A stretch of 64,000 nucleotides of DNA from Streptomyces djakartensis (GTDB lineage: Bacteria; Actinomycetota; Actinomycetes; Streptomycetales; Streptomycetaceae), in contig NZ_BMWE01000009.1 in assembly GCF_014651075.1 (NCBI RefSeq), forward strand, positions 124,001-188,000, read 5' to 3'. Made by a program: the position numbers and the translations under genes. Shown piece after piece: positions 60,836 to 64,000 of the stretch (position 1 is the stretch's first letter; each line of letters begins with the position of its first letter). The notes beneath the pieces were generated by a model that was not told where the DNA came from, ran no database searches, and was given only the letters and a program-made list of their open reading frames with translations.

Positions 60836-61626
60836 AGGTCGTTCTGTTCTGCGGTGGTTACGGGATGCGGATGCGCAGCGGTGCCGCGGACGACGTGCCC
60901 AAGCCGATGGCGATGGTCGGCCCCAGGCCGCTGATCTGGCACGTCATGCGCTACTACGCGCACTACGGGCACAGGGAGTTCATCCTGTGCCTCGGATACG
61001 GGGCCCACCACATCAAGGACTTCTTCCTCAACTACGAGGAGACGACGTCCAACGACTTCGTGCTGAGAGGCGGGCGGACCGAGCTGCTGTCCACCGACAT
61101 CGCGGACTGGACGATCACGTTCGCGCAGACCGGCATCGAGTCACCGATCGGGGAGCGGCTGCGCCGGGTGCGGCACCACCTGGAGGGCGACGAGATGTTC
61201 CTCGCCAACTACGCCGACGTGCTCACCGACGCCCCGCTGCCGGAGATGATCGACCGGTTCGCCCGGCGCGACGCCGGGGCGTCGATGATGGTGGTGCCGC
61301 CGCAGTCGTCCTTCCACTGCGTGGAACTGGGCGAGAACGGCCTGGTGGGGGGCATCACCGCGGTGAGCGAACTGCCGCTGTGGGAGAACGGCGGCTATTT
61401 CGTGCTGCGCCAGGAGGTCTTCGACCACATACCGGAGGGCGGGGACCTGGTCGCCGACGGCTGCGCCCAGCTGGCCAAGCGGGGCCGCCTGGTGGCGCAC
61501 CGGCACCGCGGCTTCTGGAAGCCGACCGACACCGTGAAGGAGCGGGCCGCGCTCGACGAGGCCTACGCCCGGGGCGACCGTCCGTGGGCCGTGTGGGAAC
61601 GGGACGGCGCCGGGGTGAGCGCGTGA
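60832..61626 (+). CDS. Glucose-1-phosphate cytidylyltransferase-like nucleotidyltransferase
   Basis: A 264-residue nucleotidyltransferase of the RfbF/DdhA type, making CDP-glucose from CTP and glucose-1-phosphate. VVLFCGGYGMRMR is the nucleotide loop, VPKPMAMVGPRPLIWHVMRYYAHYG and FILCLGYGAHHIKDFFLNYE follow, and GFWKPTDTVKERAALDE ends the catalytic domain. ATG 60832 overlaps the methyltransferase stop (ATGA). A CDP-glucose 4,6-dehydratase should act next; it is not seen and may lie beyond the window. Confidence 0.9.
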   Translation: MKVVLFCGGYGMRMRSGAADDVPKPMAMVGPRPLIWHVMRYYAHYGHREFILCLGYGAHHIKDFFLNYEETTSNDFVLRGGRTELLSTDIADWTITFAQTGIESPIGERLRRVRHHLEGDEMFLANYADVLTDAPLPEMIDRFARRDAGASMMVVPPQSSFHCVELGENGLVGGITAVSELPLWENGGYFVLRQEVFDHIPEGGDLVADGCAQLAKRGRLVAHRHRGFWKPTDTVKERAALDEAYARGDRPWAVWERDGAGVSA

Positions 61627-62270
61627 TCCGCCTGGGGTCCCGCCGCCTGGACCGGATCGTCGCGGTCGGGGCGCACTGCGACGACATCGCCATCGGCGCG
61701 GGCGGGACGCTGCTGACGCTGTGCCACGCGAGGCCTGGTCTGCGTGTCGACGCACTGGTGCTCTCCGGTGGCGGCACCGAGCGGGAGCGGGAGGAGCGGG
61801 CCGCGCTCGCCGCCTTCTGCCCGGGTGCCGACCTGCGGCCGACCGTGCTCAAGCTGCCGGACGGCCGGATGCCCGTGCACTGGGAGGAGGCCAAGGCCGC
61901 GGTCGAGGAGTTGCGCGCGCGGAGCGAGCCGGATCTGATCCTGGCCCCGCGCACCGACGACGCGCACCAGGACCACCGCGGACTGGCACGGCTGATACCC
62001 ACCGCGTTCCGCGACCACCTGGTGCTCGGCTACGAGATCGTCAAGTGGGACGGCGATCTCGGCCGCCCGGCGGCGTACCAGCCGCTGTCGCCGGAGATCG
62101 CCGAGCAGAAGGCACGGCTGCTGCAGGAGCACTACCCCTCGCAGCGGCACCGGCCCTGGTACGACCGGGAGGCCTTCCTCGGCCTCGCCCGGATCCGCGG
62201 TGTCGAATGCCACGCGCGCTACGCCGAGGCGTTCGCCGTCACCAAACTCACGCTCGACCTGGGGGACTGA
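61623..62270 (+). CDS. PIG-L/LmbE-family deacetylase
   Basis: A 215-residue zinc deacetylase-like protein. The metal motif VAVGAHCDDIAIGAGG is the AHxDD signature, and TDDAHQDHRGLAR carries the second ligand set (HxDH). PIG-L enzymes remove N-acetyl groups from sugars or related compounds. GTG 61623 overlaps the previous stop. In sugar clusters it could deacetylate an aminosugar donor. Substrate unknown. Confidence 0.9.
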   Translation: MIRLGSRRLDRIVAVGAHCDDIAIGAGGTLLTLCHARPGLRVDALVLSGGGTEREREERAALAAFCPGADLRPTVLKLPDGRMPVHWEEAKAAVEELRARSEPDLILAPRTDDAHQDHRGLARLIPTAFRDHLVLGYEIVKWDGDLGRPAAYQPLSPEIAEQKARLLQEHYPSQRHRPWYDREAFLGLARIRGVECHARYAEAFAVTKLTLDLGD

Positions 62271-62273
62271 ACC

Positions 62274-63299
62274 TTGCGCGTACTGCTCACCGGACACCAG
62301 GGCTATCTGGGCACCGTGATGGCCCCGGTCCTTGACGCGGCCGGACACGACGTCGTCGGCCTCGACGCCGGCCTGTTCGCCGGCTGCGTCCTCGGCCCGG
62401 CGCCCGCCGACCCGCCGGGTCACCGGGTGGATCTGCGCGATGTCACGGCCGGCCACCTGGCCGGGGTGGACGCCGTGATCCACCTGGCCGCGCTCTCCAA
62501 CGACCCGCTGGGCTCCCTGGCGCCGGAGCTCACCTACGACATCAACCACCACGCGTCCGTACGCCTCGCCCGGCTGGCCCGCGACGCCGGGGTGCGGCGC
62601 TTCCTGTACGCGTCGACCTGCTCGGTGTACGGAGCCGCCGGCGGGGACGATCTGGTGGGCGAGGACGCCCCGCTGCGCCCGGTGACCCCGTACGCGGAGT
62701 CCAAGGTGCGGGTGGAGGACGACCTGCACGCGCTGGCCGACGGCGACTTCACCCCGGTGTTCATGCGCAACGCCACCGCTTTCGGCTACTCGCCCCGGCT
62801 GCGCGCCGACATCGTGCTGAACAACCTGGTGGGCCACGCGCTGCTGTCCGGCGAGGTGCTCGTGCTCTCGGACGGCACCCCCTGGCGCCCGCTGGTGCAC
62901 GCCGCCGACATCGCACGGGCGTTCACGGCCGCGCTGACCGCGCCGCGCGAGGCCGTGCACGACCGGGCGTTCAACATCGGCAGCGAGACCAACAACGTCA
63001 CGGTCGCCGAGATCGCCGGTCAGGTCGCCGAGGCGGTGTCCGGCGCGAAGGTGGTGATCACCGGGGAGACCGGTGCGGATCCGCGCTCGTACCGGGTGGA
63101 CTTCTCCCGGTTCCGCGCCGCGGTTCCCGGATTCGACTGCGAGTGGACGGTGAAACAGGGCGCCCTGGAACTCGCCGACGCCTACCGGGAACACGGGCTG
63201 ACCAGGGAGGACTTCGAGCGGCGCTTCACCCGCCTCGCGGTGCTGCGCGCGGCGTTTGACGCCGGTGCCGTGGACGGCACCCTGCGGTGGCGCCGGTGA
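62274..63299 (+). CDS. NAD-dependent nucleotide-sugar epimerase/dehydratase
   Basis: A 341-residue extended SDR. The cofactor motif is GHQGYLGT (residues 7-14), a variant of GxxGxxG; the active site is PYAESKVRVED (YxxxK). SDGTPWRPLVHAADIARAF is typical for sugar epimerases and reductases. TTG 62274 is the start, 3 bp after the deacetylase stop. It could be a 4-ketoreductase/epimerase finishing the branched sugar, or the missing 4,6-dehydratase step; the sequence favours the former but does not prove it. Confidence 0.88.
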   Translation: MRVLLTGHQGYLGTVMAPVLDAAGHDVVGLDAGLFAGCVLGPAPADPPGHRVDLRDVTAGHLAGVDAVIHLAALSNDPLGSLAPELTYDINHHASVRLARLARDAGVRRFLYASTCSVYGAAGGDDLVGEDAPLRPVTPYAESKVRVEDDLHALADGDFTPVFMRNATAFGYSPRLRADIVLNNLVGHALLSGEVLVLSDGTPWRPLVHAADIARAFTAALTAPREAVHDRAFNIGSETNNVTVAEIAGQVAEAVSGAKVVITGETGADPRSYRVDFSRFRAAVPGFDCEWTVKQGALELADAYREHGLTREDFERRFTRLAVLRAAFDAGAVDGTLRWRR

Positions 63300-64000
63300 C
63301 CGGGCTCGGCGCTGAGATGCACGCGCTGGTGGAGCGGCTGTACCCGCTGTGCCGGAGCATCACCGGCGACGGTGTGCGCGCCACCCTGGACATCGTCGGC
63401 GAGTACATCCCGCTGCGGGTGCACGAGGTGCCGACCGGGACGCAGGTGCTCGACTGGACGGTGCCGCAGGAGTGGAACATCCGGGACGCGTACATCGCCG
63501 ACGCCGCCGGGAACCGGGTCGTCGACTTCGCGGCGTCCAGCCTGCACGTGCTCGGCTACAGCGTGCCGGTGTCGGCGACGATGCCGCTGGACGAGCTGCG
63601 CCCACACCTGCACACCCTGCCGGACCACCCGGGCTGGGTGCCGTACCGCACCAGCTACTACCGGCGGGAATGGGGGTTCTGCCTGGCCCAGGAGACCCTG
63701 GACGCGATGCCGGACGGCGAGTACGAGGTGTGCGTCGACTCCACACTCGCCGACGGCCACCTCACCTACGCCGAGCACGTGGTCCCCGGGCAGGTCACCG
63801 ACGAGGTGATCGTCTCCTGCCACGTCTGCCACCCGTCGCTGGCCAACGACAACCTGGCCGGCATCGCGGTGGCGACGTATCTGGCCCGGGCGCTGGCACG
63901 GCGGACGCCGTACTACACGTACCGGTTCCTGTTCGCGCCCGGCACCATCGGGGCGATCACCTGGCTGGCCCGCAACGCGGAACGGGTGGAGCTGATCAAG
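63296..64000 (+). CDS. DUF4910 aminopeptidase-like protein (partial, runs off the window)
   Basis: The first 235 codons of a protein starting at GTG 63296, overlapping the epimerase stop. ALVERLYPLCRSITGDGVR and TQVLDWTVPQEWNIRDAYI are the DUF2172/DUF4910 N-terminal features; VSCHVCHPSLANDNLAGIAVA is the zinc-binding stretch of the M28-like fold. The family is predicted to be a metallopeptidase or amidohydrolase and recurs beside CDP-sugar and C-methyltransferase genes. Full length is normally about 430 residues, so nearly half is missing here. Confidence 0.88.
   Translation, partial: MTGLGAEMHALVERLYPLCRSITGDGVRATLDIVGEYIPLRVHEVPTGTQVLDWTVPQEWNIRDAYIADAAGNRVVDFAASSLHVLGYSVPVSATMPLDELRPHLHTLPDHPGWVPYRTSYYRREWGFCLAQETLDAMPDGEYEVCVDSTLADGHLTYAEHVVPGQVTDEVIVSCHVCHPSLANDNLAGIAVATYLARALARRTPYYTYRFLFAPGTIGAITWLARNAERVELIK

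Noticed and set aside
42377..64000. The polysaccharide operon considered as an antibiotic glycosylation cluster
   Set aside because: Despite the NovU-like C-methyltransferase there is no PKS, NRPS or aglycone gene, and Wzz-, Wzy- and priming-transferase genes point to a polymer.

Overview
This window is high-GC actinobacterial DNA, almost certainly a Streptomyces chromosome. Codons strongly prefer G/C in third position, GTG and TTG starts are frequent, many genes overlap by ATGA or GTGA, and the gene content (an actinobacterial cobalamin block, ectABCD, double-domain universal stress proteins) is typical of the genus. No tRNA, rRNA, CRISPR array, intact insertion sequence or integrase was seen.

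Layout. 1-2.7 kb: a small operon encoding a DsbA-fold protein, an MBL-fold hydrolase, an NTF2-like protein and an alpha/beta hydrolase. 2.7-4.2 kb: a CBS-domain remnant, an orphan double-glycine leader peptide (possible RiPP/bacteriocin precursor) with a strong terminator, a 55-residue protein and a Tudor-like DUF2945 protein. 4.2-9.7 kb: membrane acyltransferase, peptidoglycan amidase, a broken MBL-fold gene, a PAP2-type membrane phosphatase and a flavodoxin-fold protein. 9.8-18 kb: sugar epimerase, two-component system, GT2 glycosyltransferase, DUF2064 protein and methyltransferase, facing a cytochrome-b-like/molybdopterin oxidoreductase fusion and two further membrane proteins; several starts look leaderless.

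18-29.7 kb: cobalamin corrin-ring genes cobN, cobG, cobH, cobIJ, cobK, cbiD, cobM and cobL, arranged as short convergent and divergent units. A cobalamin riboswitch with a visible P1 stem and B12 box lies in front of cobN. The set mixes 'aerobic' enzymes (CobG, CobK, CobN) with the 'anaerobic' C-1 methyltransferase CbiD. Two spots, after cobIJ and at the end of cobL, carry degenerate repeats that copy the adjacent 3' gene end.

29.8-33 kb: ectABCD, the complete ectoine and 5-hydroxyectoine pathway. 33.3-36.6 kb: a large membrane-anchored NACHT/WD40 STAND NTPase. 36.9-41.9 kb: a dormancy/oxygen-stress-like block (DoxX-like protein, two-GAF DevS/OsdK-type histidine kinase, two universal stress proteins with candidate palindromic operators).

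42.4 kb to the end: a co-directional, tightly overlapping polysaccharide operon of 16 genes, running off the window. It encodes a priming glycosyl-1-phosphate transferase, an AlgD-like GDP-mannose 6-dehydrogenase, two GT4 glycosyltransferases, two Wzz-like proteins with degenerate kinase domains, an asparagine-synthase amidotransferase, a bi-domain oxidoreductase, a heparinase II/III-family protein, a beta-helix lipoprotein and a Wzy-like polymerase. A CDP-sugar sub-cluster follows (C-methyltransferase, glucose-1-phosphate cytidylyltransferase, PIG-L deacetylase, epimerase, DUF4910 protein). Together they suggest a secreted, uronic-acid-containing polymer, possibly amidated and decorated with a C-methyl branched deoxysugar. 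This is the best candidate for an undescribed system here.
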